Shown one piece after another: positions 1 through 4,023 of a DNA stretch of 7,711 bases. Within the stretch, counting starts at the first letter, position 1; each line of letters opens with the position of its first letter. The translations under genes were made by a program, and so were the position numbers. Source of the DNA: Bacillota bacterium (lineage in GTDB: Bacteria > Bacillota > Sulfobacillia > Symbiobacteriales > ZC4RG38); the NCBI GenBank assembly GCA_003242505.1, contig QGUP01000085.1, positions 1 through 7,711 on the forward strand, written 5' to 3'. The notes under the pieces are model-generated. The model saw only the letters and a program-made list of their open reading frames with translations. It ran no database searches and was not told the DNA's origin.

Positions 1-6
1 CTAGTT

Positions 7-15
7 CTCTCCTTC
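7..15 (-). promoter_or_regulatory. Ribosome binding site of a minus-strand gene starting just outside the window
   Basis: Read on the minus strand, the bases are GAAGGAGAG, a near-consensus Shine-Dalgarno sequence. No start codon fits inside the window. Normal spacing would put one at or just beyond position 1. It lies about 25 bases after the double stop codon of the ROK-type gene, so that gene and the unseen one are probably co-transcribed, as expected for a regulator followed by the genes it controls. The unseen gene's identity cannot be judged. Confidence 0.6.
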
Positions 16-42
16 TTTTTTCGCCGCCGCCTTCATTGTTTA

Positions 43-426
43 TTAGAGGGCCGCGGCCACCCGCAGGCTCTCCTCCGCCACCACCTGGCCGCTCAGGTCC
101 GCCACCCCGGCCTGGAGAGCGTCCCCCTCCAGGGTCGCAGCCAGCACGTACTGGGCCGTGGGATTGAAGACCAGCAGGATCGGCGGGCGGCCCCCGGAGG
201 ACTGGCCCACCCCGACCTCCCGGACCAGCCCCTCCCGGAGCAGTTCCCGGACGATGCCGGTGATCGCGGGCTGGCTGAGGCCCGTGAGATGCCCGAGTTC
301 AGCCCGGGAGACGGGCCCGTGCCGCCGGATCGCGGCCAGGACCAGCCGCCGGTTGGCCAGCCGCATGGTGCCCGCGTTGAGGGGCCGCACCTCGCCCATC
401 CCCTGGCCCCGCCGTCCCGGTGCCAT
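43..426 (-). CDS. Short ROK-type winged-helix transcriptional regulator, truncated after the DNA-binding domain
   Basis: The 127-residue protein is a DNA-binding regulator of the NagC/XylR (ROK) type. Residues about 25-85 form a winged helix-turn-helix: the region from PVSRAELGHLTGLS to the SGGRPP wing is typical of ROK repressors. Residues about 90-115 (NPTAQYVL...ADLSGQVVAEE) match the first strands of the ROK sugar-kinase-like domain, but the protein stops there at a double stop (TAATAA). Family members usually have 350-400 residues, so the sugar-sensing domain is missing. The start at 426 is chosen because GGGAGGT lies 7 bases upstream; later in-frame ATGs at 399 and 366 lack such a site. 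A ribosome binding site for another gene follows within about 25 bases, so this may be a stable short regulator and not fresh debris. Its effector and targets are unknown. Confidence 0.8.
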   Translation of the reverse strand: MAPGRRGQGMGEVRPLNAGTMRLANRRLVLAAIRRHGPVSRAELGHLTGLSQPAITGIVRELLREGLVREVGVGQSSGGRPPILLVFNPTAQYVLAATLEGDALQAGVADLSGQVVAEESLRVAAAL

Positions 427-433
427 CTGGCCG

Positions 434-440
434 ACCTCCC
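434..440 (-). promoter_or_regulatory. Shine-Dalgarno site fixing the start of the ROK-type gene
   Basis: GGGAGGT on the minus strand sits 7 bases before the ATG at 426-424. It supports this start over an open frame that continues upstream to 690 but has no regulator-like sequence. Confidence 0.75.
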
Positions 441-517
441 TTCTCCCGCCGGTACGCTGCGGCCCCCGGCGCCAACCCCGCCGGCCTCCGGGCCCTCGCC
501 CCGGGGGTTCCGGCACT

Positions 518-534
518 TTCTTTACGGTGAAAAA
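518..534. promoter_or_regulatory. Imperfect palindrome in the AT-rich stretch upstream of the ROK-type gene (candidate operator)
   Basis: TTCTTTACGGTGAAAAA is an imperfect dyad centred on 526, with six of eight pairs matching plus one G-T pair. It lies in the only AT-rich stretch (about 515-560) of a very GC-rich intergenic region, about 90 bases upstream of the ROK-type start codon. ROK repressors of the NagC/Mlc class bind AT-rich dyads and often control their own genes, so an autoregulatory site is possible. No convincing -35/-10 pair was found for the minus strand. The dyad could be chance in an AT-rich tract. Confidence 0.3.
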
Positions 535-576
535 TAAGCCGAGTTCTATTTTCCATTTGGCCACCGACTTTTCCTG

Positions 577-591
577 CTGACCTCCGGTCAG
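577..591. repeat. Perfect 6-bp inverted repeat between the divergent genes
   Basis: CTGACC-TCC-GGTCAG is a perfect dyad, and TTC/GAA arms can extend it if three bases bulge. It lies 44 bases upstream of the -35 element of the downstream plus-strand gene. It could be an operator or a small hairpin; nothing in the sequence identifies a binding protein. Confidence 0.35.
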
Positions 592-599
592 GAAGTGGA

Positions 600-630
600 G
601 CCCGGGGCGGCCAGTCCACCTACCCCGGGC
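600..630. repeat. 8-bp perfect inverted repeat just upstream of the desulfurase promoter
   Basis: GCCCGGGG (600-607) and CCCCGGGC (623-630) are perfect inverted arms 15 bases apart, ending 4 bases before the putative -35 element. Such G/C-only arms arise easily in this composition, so a regulatory role is only possible. Confidence 0.3.
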
Positions 631-634
631 ACCG

Positions 635-663
635 TTGCCGGAACTTGCGCGGTGTGGTAGGGT
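635..663 (+). promoter_or_regulatory. Putative sigma-A promoter of the cysteine desulfurase-like gene
   Basis: TTGCCG (635-640) and TAGGGT (658-663) are separated by exactly 17 bases. A TG one base before the -10 (655-656) gives an extended -10. The -10 is poor (three of six consensus bases), but the spacing and position are right. Transcription would start near 670, giving a leader of about 60 bases that contains the hairpin at 685-712. Confidence 0.5.
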
Positions 664-684
664 GCGGGCAAGGAACACCCCAAT

Positions 685-712
685 GCCCACCCCCTGGACC
701 CGGGGGGTGGGC
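685..712 (+). other. Strong leader hairpin ahead of the desulfurase Shine-Dalgarno
   Basis: GCCCACCCCC (685-694) pairs perfectly with GGGGGTGGGC (703-712) around an 8-base loop. It ends only 3 bases before the GGAGGAGG ribosome binding site at 716. There is no T-run, so it is not an ordinary terminator. It could protect the 5' end of the mRNA or affect ribosome loading. The run of six G's allows alternative register pairing. Confidence 0.5.
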
Positions 713-715
713 CGC

Positions 716-723
716 GGAGGAGG
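716..723 (+). promoter_or_regulatory. Shine-Dalgarno site fixing a GTG start at 732
   Basis: GGAGGAGG lies 8 bases before GTG at 732-734. It decides the start of the desulfurase gene against an upstream in-frame ATG at 645, which lies upstream of the predicted transcription start. Confidence 0.75.
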
Positions 724-731
724 GATCGCCT

Positions 732-1937
732 GTGGAGCAGCAGCCGTTCTCCCGCCGGCAGCCGCCTGCGGAGCCGGCGGCGGAGCGCCCCTGGTCCGAG
801 GGGCCCATCTACCTGGACTACAACGCGACCACCCCGGTGGATCCGGCGGTTCTGACGGCCATGGAGCCGTACTTCACCCGGCACTTCGGCAACCCGTCCA
901 GCACCCACGGGTACGGCCGGGCCGCCCGGGAGGCCGTCGAGAAGGCCCGGGGCCAGGTCGCCGCCCTCCTGGGCTGCGCCCCGGAGGAGGTGGTCTTCAC
1001 CGGCGGCGGCAGCGAGAGCGACAACCTGGCCATCCAGGGGGTCGCCTTTGCCCACCGGGACCGGGGGCGGCACATCATCACCACCGCCGTCGAGCACCCG
1101 GCGGTGCTCCAGACCTGCCGGTACCTGGCGGAGCGGCACGGGTTTGAAGTCACCTGCCTGCCGGTGGACGCTACCGGCCGGGTGGACCCCGATGACGTCG
1201 CCCGGGCCATCCGGAAAGACACCATCCTGATCACCGTGATGACCGCCAACAACGAGACCGGCACCCTCCAGCCCATCCGGGAGATCGGGGCCGTCGCCCG
1301 GCGGCACGGGGTGCTCTTCCACACCGACGCGGCCCAGGCGGTGGGGAAGATCCCGCTGAACGTAGAGGACCTCCAGGTGGACCTCCTCACCGTGGCGGGG
1401 CACAAGCTCTACGCCCCCAAGGGGATCGGCGCCCTCTACGTCCGCCGGGGGGTGGTGCTGGAGCCCCTGATCCACGGGGCCGGCCACGAAGGGGGCCGCC
1501 GGGCCGGGACGGAGAACGTGCCGTACATCGTGGGCCTCGGCGCCGCCTGCGCCCTCGCCGGGGAGAAACTCGGGGAGGAGGCGGACCGGCTCCGGCGCCT
1601 CCGGGACCGGCTGCACGCCGCCCTCCGGGACCGTGTGGAGGGCCTGCGCCTCAACGGCCACCCGGAGGAGCGGCTCCCCAACACCCTCAACGTCAGCTTC
1701 CCGGGGGTGGCCGGGTACGACCTGCTGGCCGCGGTGCCCGCGGTCGCCGCCTCCACCGGCTCCGCCTGCCACGCGGGAGTGCCGGCGCCGTCGCCGGTGC
1801 TGAAGGCCATGGGGCTGCCCGACGAGGTGGCCCTGGGGGCGGTGCGGCTCAGCCTGGGCCGCTGGACCACCGAGGAGGAGGTCGACCGGGCCGCGGCCCT
1901 GCTGGCGGAGGCGGCCCTGCGGCTGAGTCGCCGGTGA
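732..1937 (+). CDS. Cysteine desulfurase / selenocysteine lyase-like PLP enzyme (NifS family)
   Basis: This 401-residue fold-type I aminotransferase-like enzyme would take sulfur (or selenium) from cysteine (or selenocysteine) as an enzyme-bound persulfide, releasing alanine, for Fe-S clusters, thiolated tRNA or cofactors. The domain starts after a 24-residue Pro/Glu-rich extension with LDYNATTP (28-35). GGGSESDN (91-98) is the phosphate-binding turn, His122 should stack on PLP, NNETG is 173-177, and Asp199 in HTDAAQ contacts the pyridine nitrogen. Lys225 in AGHK is the Schiff-base lysine, RAGTEN is 257-262, and Cys346 in STGSACHAG is the catalytic cysteine. The SACH motif, the following P-SPVL and the LRLSLGR-TT block resemble selenocysteine lyases more than IscS, which has SACSS/SACTS. 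Length is normal. No iscU, sufU or mnmA partner is visible, so the acceptor is unknown. It has its own putative promoter and is divergent from the ROK-type gene. Confidence 0.92.
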   Translation: MEQQPFSRRQPPAEPAAERPWSEGPIYLDYNATTPVDPAVLTAMEPYFTRHFGNPSSTHGYGRAAREAVEKARGQVAALLGCAPEEVVFTGGGSESDNLAIQGVAFAHRDRGRHIITTAVEHPAVLQTCRYLAERHGFEVTCLPVDATGRVDPDDVARAIRKDTILITVMTANNETGTLQPIREIGAVARRHGVLFHTDAAQAVGKIPLNVEDLQVDLLTVAGHKLYAPKGIGALYVRRGVVLEPLIHGAGHEGGRRAGTENVPYIVGLGAACALAGEKLGEEADRLRRLRDRLHAALRDRVEGLRLNGHPEERLPNTLNVSFPGVAGYDLLAAVPAVAASTGSACHAGVPAPSPVLKAMGLPDEVALGAVRLSLGRWTTEEEVDRAAALLAEAALRLSRR

Positions 1938-1960
1938 GGGGGGGCCGGTCAGCCGTCATG

Positions 1961-2045
1961 GGCCGGGGAGGCCCAGCAGCCACAGTCCGGGGAGGCCGGC
2001 GCCCAGTCGCCACGGCCCGTTGAGGCCTATCGCCCAGCCGCCGCA
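1961..2045. repeat. Three degenerate ~30-bp tandem repeats downstream of the desulfurase gene
   Basis: Three adjacent units (1961-1984, 1985-2014, 2015-2045) share the pattern CCGGGGAGGCC, then a few variable bases, then CCCAG-CGCCAC. Units 2 and 3 agree at roughly three quarters of positions, and unit 1 is shorter by an internal gap. The first unit can also fold as GGGCC/GGCCC (1960-1974). They fill the gap between the desulfurase stop and the next promoter. There are only three imperfect units and no uniform spacers, so this is not a CRISPR array. Function is unknown; an old slippage duplication is likely. Confidence 0.5.
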
Positions 2046-2083
2046 CCCGTCACCGGGGCGCTCCCCTTCCTCCGGCCGCCGCC

Positions 2084-2112
2084 TTGACATCTCCGAACAC
2101 ATGTTCTATTGT
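2084..2112 (+). promoter_or_regulatory. Sigma-A promoter of the radical SAM gene
   Basis: A perfect -35 TTGACA (2084-2089), a 17-base spacer and a -10 TATTGT (2107-2112) form the best promoter in the window. Transcription should start near 2119, giving a leader of about 27 bases before the ATG at 2146. The spacer is occupied by a LexA-like box, so the promoter is probably strong but repressed. Confidence 0.85.
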
Positions 2113-2131
2113 GATAGGGAACATGTGTTTG
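2094..2131. promoter_or_regulatory. Two LexA (DinR)-like SOS boxes over the radical SAM promoter
   Basis: Box 1 (2094-2107), CGAACACATGTTCT, matches the Firmicute LexA consensus CGAACRNRYGTTYC at 13 of 14 positions. Box 2 (2118-2131), GGAACATGTGTTTG, matches at all but its two outermost bases. The boxes are also inverted copies of each other: AACACATGTTC (2096-2106) is the exact reverse complement of 2119-2129, with 24 bp between centres. Box 1 fills the -35/-10 spacer and touches the -10, and box 2 covers the expected transcription start. This geometry fits repression by LexA and release after DNA damage. The matches are visible in the sequence; LexA binding is inferred. Confidence 0.75.
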
Positions 2132-2138
2132 GGGAGGT
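2131..2138 (+). promoter_or_regulatory. Shine-Dalgarno site fixing the start at 2146
   Basis: GGGGAGGT lies 7 bases before ATG 2146-2148, downstream of the promoter. It rules out the in-frame ATG at 2020, which lies upstream of the -35 element. Confidence 0.8.
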
Positions 2139-2145
2139 CAGGGCG

Positions 2146-3075
2146 ATGCCCCGGGCCGAGGTGCGGGAGATCGAGTGCAAGTCGGTCATCAACCCGGTGA
2201 AGGGGATGCCCTTCCGGTGGAGCGCCAACCCGTACCGGGGGTGCACCCACGCCTGCCTCTACTGTTACGCCCGGGTCACCCACACCTACCTGGACCTCGG
2301 CCCGGGGGAGGACTTCCAGCGGATCCTCTTCGCCAAGGTGAACGCCCCGGCGGTGATCCGCCGGGAACTGGCCCGGCCCGGGTGGCGCCGGGAGCTGGTG
2401 GCCATCGGGACCAGCACCGACCCGTACCAGCCCATCGAGGGCCGGTACCGGCTGACCCGGGGGCTGTTGGAGGCCCTGGCGGAGTACCGGACCCCCGCCA
2501 GCCTCACCACCAAGTCCACCCTGGTGGTCCGGGACCGGGACGTGCTCCGGGAGCTGGACCGGGTCGCCGGGGCCACGGTCTACGTTAGCATCGGCACCCT
2601 GGACCGGGAGGTCTGGCGCCGGCTGGAGCGGGGGACCCCCTCCCCTCAGGACCGGCTGCGGGCGGTGGCGATGCTGGCGGCAGCGGGGATCCCGGTGGCC
2701 GTCCTGATGGCGCCCATCCTCCCGGGGCTGACGGACCGGCCCGCCTCCATCCGGGCGGTGATCGCAGCGGCCCGGGAGGCCGGCGCCGCGGCGGTCCACC
2801 CCGCCGTCCTGCGCCTTGACCCGGGGGTGCGGGAATACTTCCTGGAGGGGCTGGCCGAGCATTACCCGCACCTGGCCCGGAGTTACGAGCGGCTGTACCG
2901 GGATCGGTGCGCACCCAGGGCCTACGTGGCCCCGCTGGAGCGGCGGGTGGCCGCCTGGGTGGCTGGCGCCGGCCTGGGCGGCGGCCGGCCCCGCCGGGCG
3001 GCAGTGGGGGCGGAGCCGCAGCCGGGTGGGTGCTCGGGCGCCGCTCACCGCACCCAGCTCACCCTGCCGCTCTAG
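2146..3075 (+). CDS. Radical SAM protein of the spore photoproduct lyase (SPL/COG1533) family, probably SOS-regulated
   Basis: This 309-residue cytoplasmic radical SAM protein carries the cluster motif CxxxCxxC at Cys33, Cys37 and Cys40 within NPYRGCTHACLYCYAR, the signature of the SPL/Rv2578c-like group. That site binds a [4Fe-4S] cluster and S-adenosylmethionine to make a 5'-deoxyadenosyl radical. Other family blocks are IGTSTDPYQPIE (87-98), TTKS (121-124), VSIGTLD (147-153) and PILPGLTD (190-197). True spore photoproduct lyase repairs thymine dimers, but most COG1533 members have no proven substrate, so DNA repair here is inferred from family and promoter. Residues about 272-303 are a Gly/Pro/Arg/Ala-rich, probably disordered tail. 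The tail ends in QLTLPL (304-309), close to QLSLPL, the sliding-clamp-binding hexapeptide of E. coli Hda. The promoter carries two LexA-like boxes, and the gene appears to form its own transcription unit. Confidence 0.9.
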   Translation: MPRAEVREIECKSVINPVKGMPFRWSANPYRGCTHACLYCYARVTHTYLDLGPGEDFQRILFAKVNAPAVIRRELARPGWRRELVAIGTSTDPYQPIEGRYRLTRGLLEALAEYRTPASLTTKSTLVVRDRDVLRELDRVAGATVYVSIGTLDREVWRRLERGTPSPQDRLRAVAMLAAAGIPVAVLMAPILPGLTDRPASIRAVIAAAREAGAAAVHPAVLRLDPGVREYFLEGLAEHYPHLARSYERLYRDRCAPRAYVAPLERRVAAWVAGAGLGGGRPRRAAVGAEPQPGGCSGAAHRTQLTLPL

Positions 3076-3090
3076 CTCCGGAGCCCGGAG
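3076..3090 (+). other. Small hairpin directly after the radical SAM stop codon
   Basis: CTCCGG-AGC-CCGGAG begins at the base after the TAG. A second stem with one bulged G follows (GAGGGCGG with CCGCCTC, about 3088-3107). Neither is followed by a T-run. They may act as a weak terminator or as 3'-end protection, so read-through into the copC-like gene 81 bases downstream cannot be excluded. Confidence 0.3.
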
Positions 3091-3156
3091 GGCGGGGATT
3101 CACCGCCTCGGTCCCCGGGAAGCGACCACTGAAGCTACCACTGCGGAGGTGCCCAA

Positions 3157-3768
3157 GTGCAAATCCACCAAAAGACCTCCCTGGCCCTGCTGGCCACCCT
3201 GCTCCTGTTCGCATCCGCGGCCGGCACGGCCCAGGCCCACGCCGGGTTGGAGGAATCGGTCCCCGCCGACGGGGCCGTGCTGAGCGCGCCGCCGCCGGAA
3301 GTCCGGATCACCTTCACCGAACCCCTGGAGCCCCAGCTCTCCACCCTCACCCTGGTCGACGCCCAGGGGCAGCCGGTGCCCGGGACCACCCAGGCGGCGG
3401 AGGGGGACAGGACCCTGACCCTCCGGCTGCCTCCCCTGCCCAGCGGGGCCTTCCGGGTGCGCTGGCGGATTCTGGCCAAGGACGGCCACGTCACCGAGGG
3501 GAGCATCGAGTTTACCGTCGCGGCCCCAGCCCAGGAGCAGCCCGGTGAGCCTCCGGCCGCGGAACCCGCCGGCGACGCCCAGCCGGCACCCGCGGAGCCC
3601 CCTGCCGGGCCAGCCGCCCCCGGGGCCGCCCCGGCGATCCCACCTGCCCCGGGAACCGAAAGCGGCAGACCGGCCCGCTCCCTCCTGCCCTGGGTCACTG
3701 TGGGAGGGCTGGCCGTGGCGGGAGCCGCCGTGGTGGCCCTGGGGCTGCGGGTGAGGCGGGGCAGGTAG
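3157..3768 (+). CDS. copC: CopC-like copper-binding protein, secreted and membrane-anchored (first copy)
   Basis: The 203-residue protein should bind copper outside the membrane. Residues 1-27 are a signal peptide ending AQA, and cleavage leaves His28 as the new N-terminus. The CopC immunoglobulin-like domain covers about 28-121 (PADGAVLSAPPPEVRITFTEP, then LRLPPLPSGAFRVRWRILAKDGH). His28, Asp109 and His111 (KDGH) match the His/Asp/His ligands of CopC Cu(II) sites. A Pro/Ala-rich linker of about 50 residues (122-172) leads to one membrane segment (about 176-197) ending RVRRGR, which anchors the domain to the outer face. The GTG start is set by GGAGGT 6 bases upstream. No clear promoter was found in the 81-base gap before it. 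The mature domain is about three quarters identical to the second copy at 5339-6220, and the 3' ends are nearly identical in DNA. Copper rather than another metal is inferred from the family and ligands. Confidence 0.88.
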   Translation: MQIHQKTSLALLATLLLFASAAGTAQAHAGLEESVPADGAVLSAPPPEVRITFTEPLEPQLSTLTLVDAQGQPVPGTTQAAEGDRTLTLRLPPLPSGAFRVRWRILAKDGHVTEGSIEFTVAAPAQEQPGEPPAAEPAGDAQPAPAEPPAGPAAPGAAPAIPPAPGTESGRPARSLLPWVTVGGLAVAGAAVVALGLRVRRGR

Positions 3769-3772
3769 GCCA
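3646..3772 (+). repeat. Near-identical 3' end of the copC copies, copy A
   Basis: These 127 bases match 6098-6224 with 7 mismatches and no gaps (120/127). They cover the end of the linker, the whole membrane anchor, the TAG stop and four bases beyond it. The match is closer than in the upstream coding region, which suggests gene conversion or strong constraint after duplication. Confidence 0.9.
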
Positions 3773-3792
3773 GGGGCGCCGGCCACCCTGGC
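3769..3792 (+). terminator. Hairpin immediately after the first copC stop (possible weak terminator)
   Basis: GCCAGGG (3769-3775) pairs perfectly with CCCTGGC (3786-3792) across a 10-base loop, directly after the stop codon. Only GTT follows, with no U-tract, so intrinsic termination would be weak. The next gene has its own putative promoter, which fits at least partial termination here. Confidence 0.35.
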
Positions 3793-3825
3793 GTTCCTGG
3801 CTGCCAGTCCTGGCGGCCTGACCGG
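3773..3825 (+). pseudogene. Possible decayed 5' end of a second copD
   Basis: In the second copy, the shared block runs into GGCC-ATG-GTCGCC, the start of copD. Here the equivalent bases are GGCC-AGG-GGCGCC, so the start codon is lost by one change. Further on, CTGGCTGCC then GTCCTGG (about 3798-3814) resembles CTGGCCGCC then GTCCTGG at about 6254-6275 in copD codons 11-18, allowing short gaps. The resemblance fades after that, and no open frame continues. This suggests the duplicated unit once reached into copD. In such GC-rich DNA a short match like this may be chance. Confidence 0.3.
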
Positions 3826-3838
3826 CGGGCCCCGCCGG
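3822..3838. repeat. Perfect 8-bp palindrome in the copC-DUF4198 gap
   Basis: CCGGCGGG-C-CCCGCCGG is a perfect inverted repeat around one base. The 255-base gap 3769-4023 contains this, the hairpin at 3769-3792, a possible copD relic and, at its end, a promoter with an operator-like dyad. I see no other gene in it. Confidence 0.35.
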
Positions 3839-3953
3839 CGGGTCCGGCAGGTCCCGGGGCCCGGCTCACCGGCAACCGGTCCGTCCCGCCACGGAAAACA
3901 GCCGCCAGCCCTCCTAGGCCGTTTCGAGGAGCCGGGATAGCCCCAGCCGCGCC

Positions 3954-3983
3954 TTGCGATGTGAGGTGATCGTCACATACGAT
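3954..3983 (+). promoter_or_regulatory. Putative promoter of the DUF4198/stalk-domain gene
   Basis: TTGCGA (3954-3959) and TACGAT (3978-3983) are separated by 18 bases. Each matches four of six consensus bases. The start of transcription would be near 3990, leaving a leader of about 34 bases before the ATG at 4024. The region turns AT-richer here against a very GC-rich background. Confidence 0.55.
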
Positions 3984-3985
3984 CA
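3960..3985. promoter_or_regulatory. Overlapping dyads filling the promoter spacer (candidate metal-regulator operator)
   Basis: TGTGAGGTGATCGTCACA (3960-3977) has perfect 5-base inverted arms and occupies exactly the 18-base spacer. A second dyad, TGATCG-N7-CGATCA (3967-3985), overlaps it and spans the -10. A dyad lying within the spacer is typical of MerR-type activators, which use stretched spacers of 19-20 bases, and also of repressors that block polymerase. Given the downstream metal-handling genes, a metal-sensing regulator is plausible. None is encoded in this window. Confidence 0.5.
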
Positions 3986-4010
3986 TGAAAAGGCCCAATC
4001 TGTGCAATCC

Positions 4011-4018
4011 AGAGGTGA
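4011..4018 (+). promoter_or_regulatory. Shine-Dalgarno site supporting the ATG at 4024
   Basis: AGAGGTGA lies 5 bases before ATG 4024 and only 2 before an in-frame GTG at 4021. The more upstream ATG at 3985 falls inside the promoter/operator and is poorly placed. Confidence 0.65.
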
Positions 4019-4023
4019 TAGTG

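Noticed and set aside
1..36. Small frame ATG AAG GCG ... TAG (11 residues) after the ROK-type gene
   Set aside because: It has no ribosome binding site of its own and contains the Shine-Dalgarno of the next gene; it is probably untranslated.
645..731. In-frame upstream ATG for the desulfurase
   Set aside because: It falls inside the promoter spacer; GTG 732 has GGAGGAGG at proper spacing.
588..1772. Long open frame (394 codons) antisense to the desulfurase gene
   Set aside because: Its sequence is Gly/Pro/Val-rich without domain-like patterns. It exists because high third-position GC removes stops opposite a real gene.
1961..2045. CRISPR array
   Set aside because: There are only three adjacent degenerate units, with no spacers of uniform length and no cas genes.
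2020..2145. In-frame upstream ATG extending the radical SAM protein by 42 residues
   Set aside because: It lies upstream of the -35 element, has no ribosome binding site, and the extension is low-complexity followed by translated operator sequence.
2050..3048. Long open frame (332 codons) antisense to the radical SAM gene
   Set aside because: The plus strand carries clear radical SAM motifs, a promoter and a Shine-Dalgarno; the antisense frame has none of these.
3091..3156. Promoter for the first copC-like gene
   Set aside because: TTCACC near 3099 has no -10-like partner at a suitable distance, and no other -35/-10 pair stood out.
3960..3977. TGTGA...TCACA as a CRP/FNR-type site
   Set aside because: The half-sites are 8 bases apart, not 6, and the dyad lies between -35 and -10. 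The resemblance to CRP is superficial and says nothing about the true regulator.
3985..4023. Upstream ATG for the DUF4198 protein
   Set aside because: It overlaps the operator-like dyad near the expected transcription start. The extra 13 residues would sit before a well-formed signal peptide that already begins at 4024.
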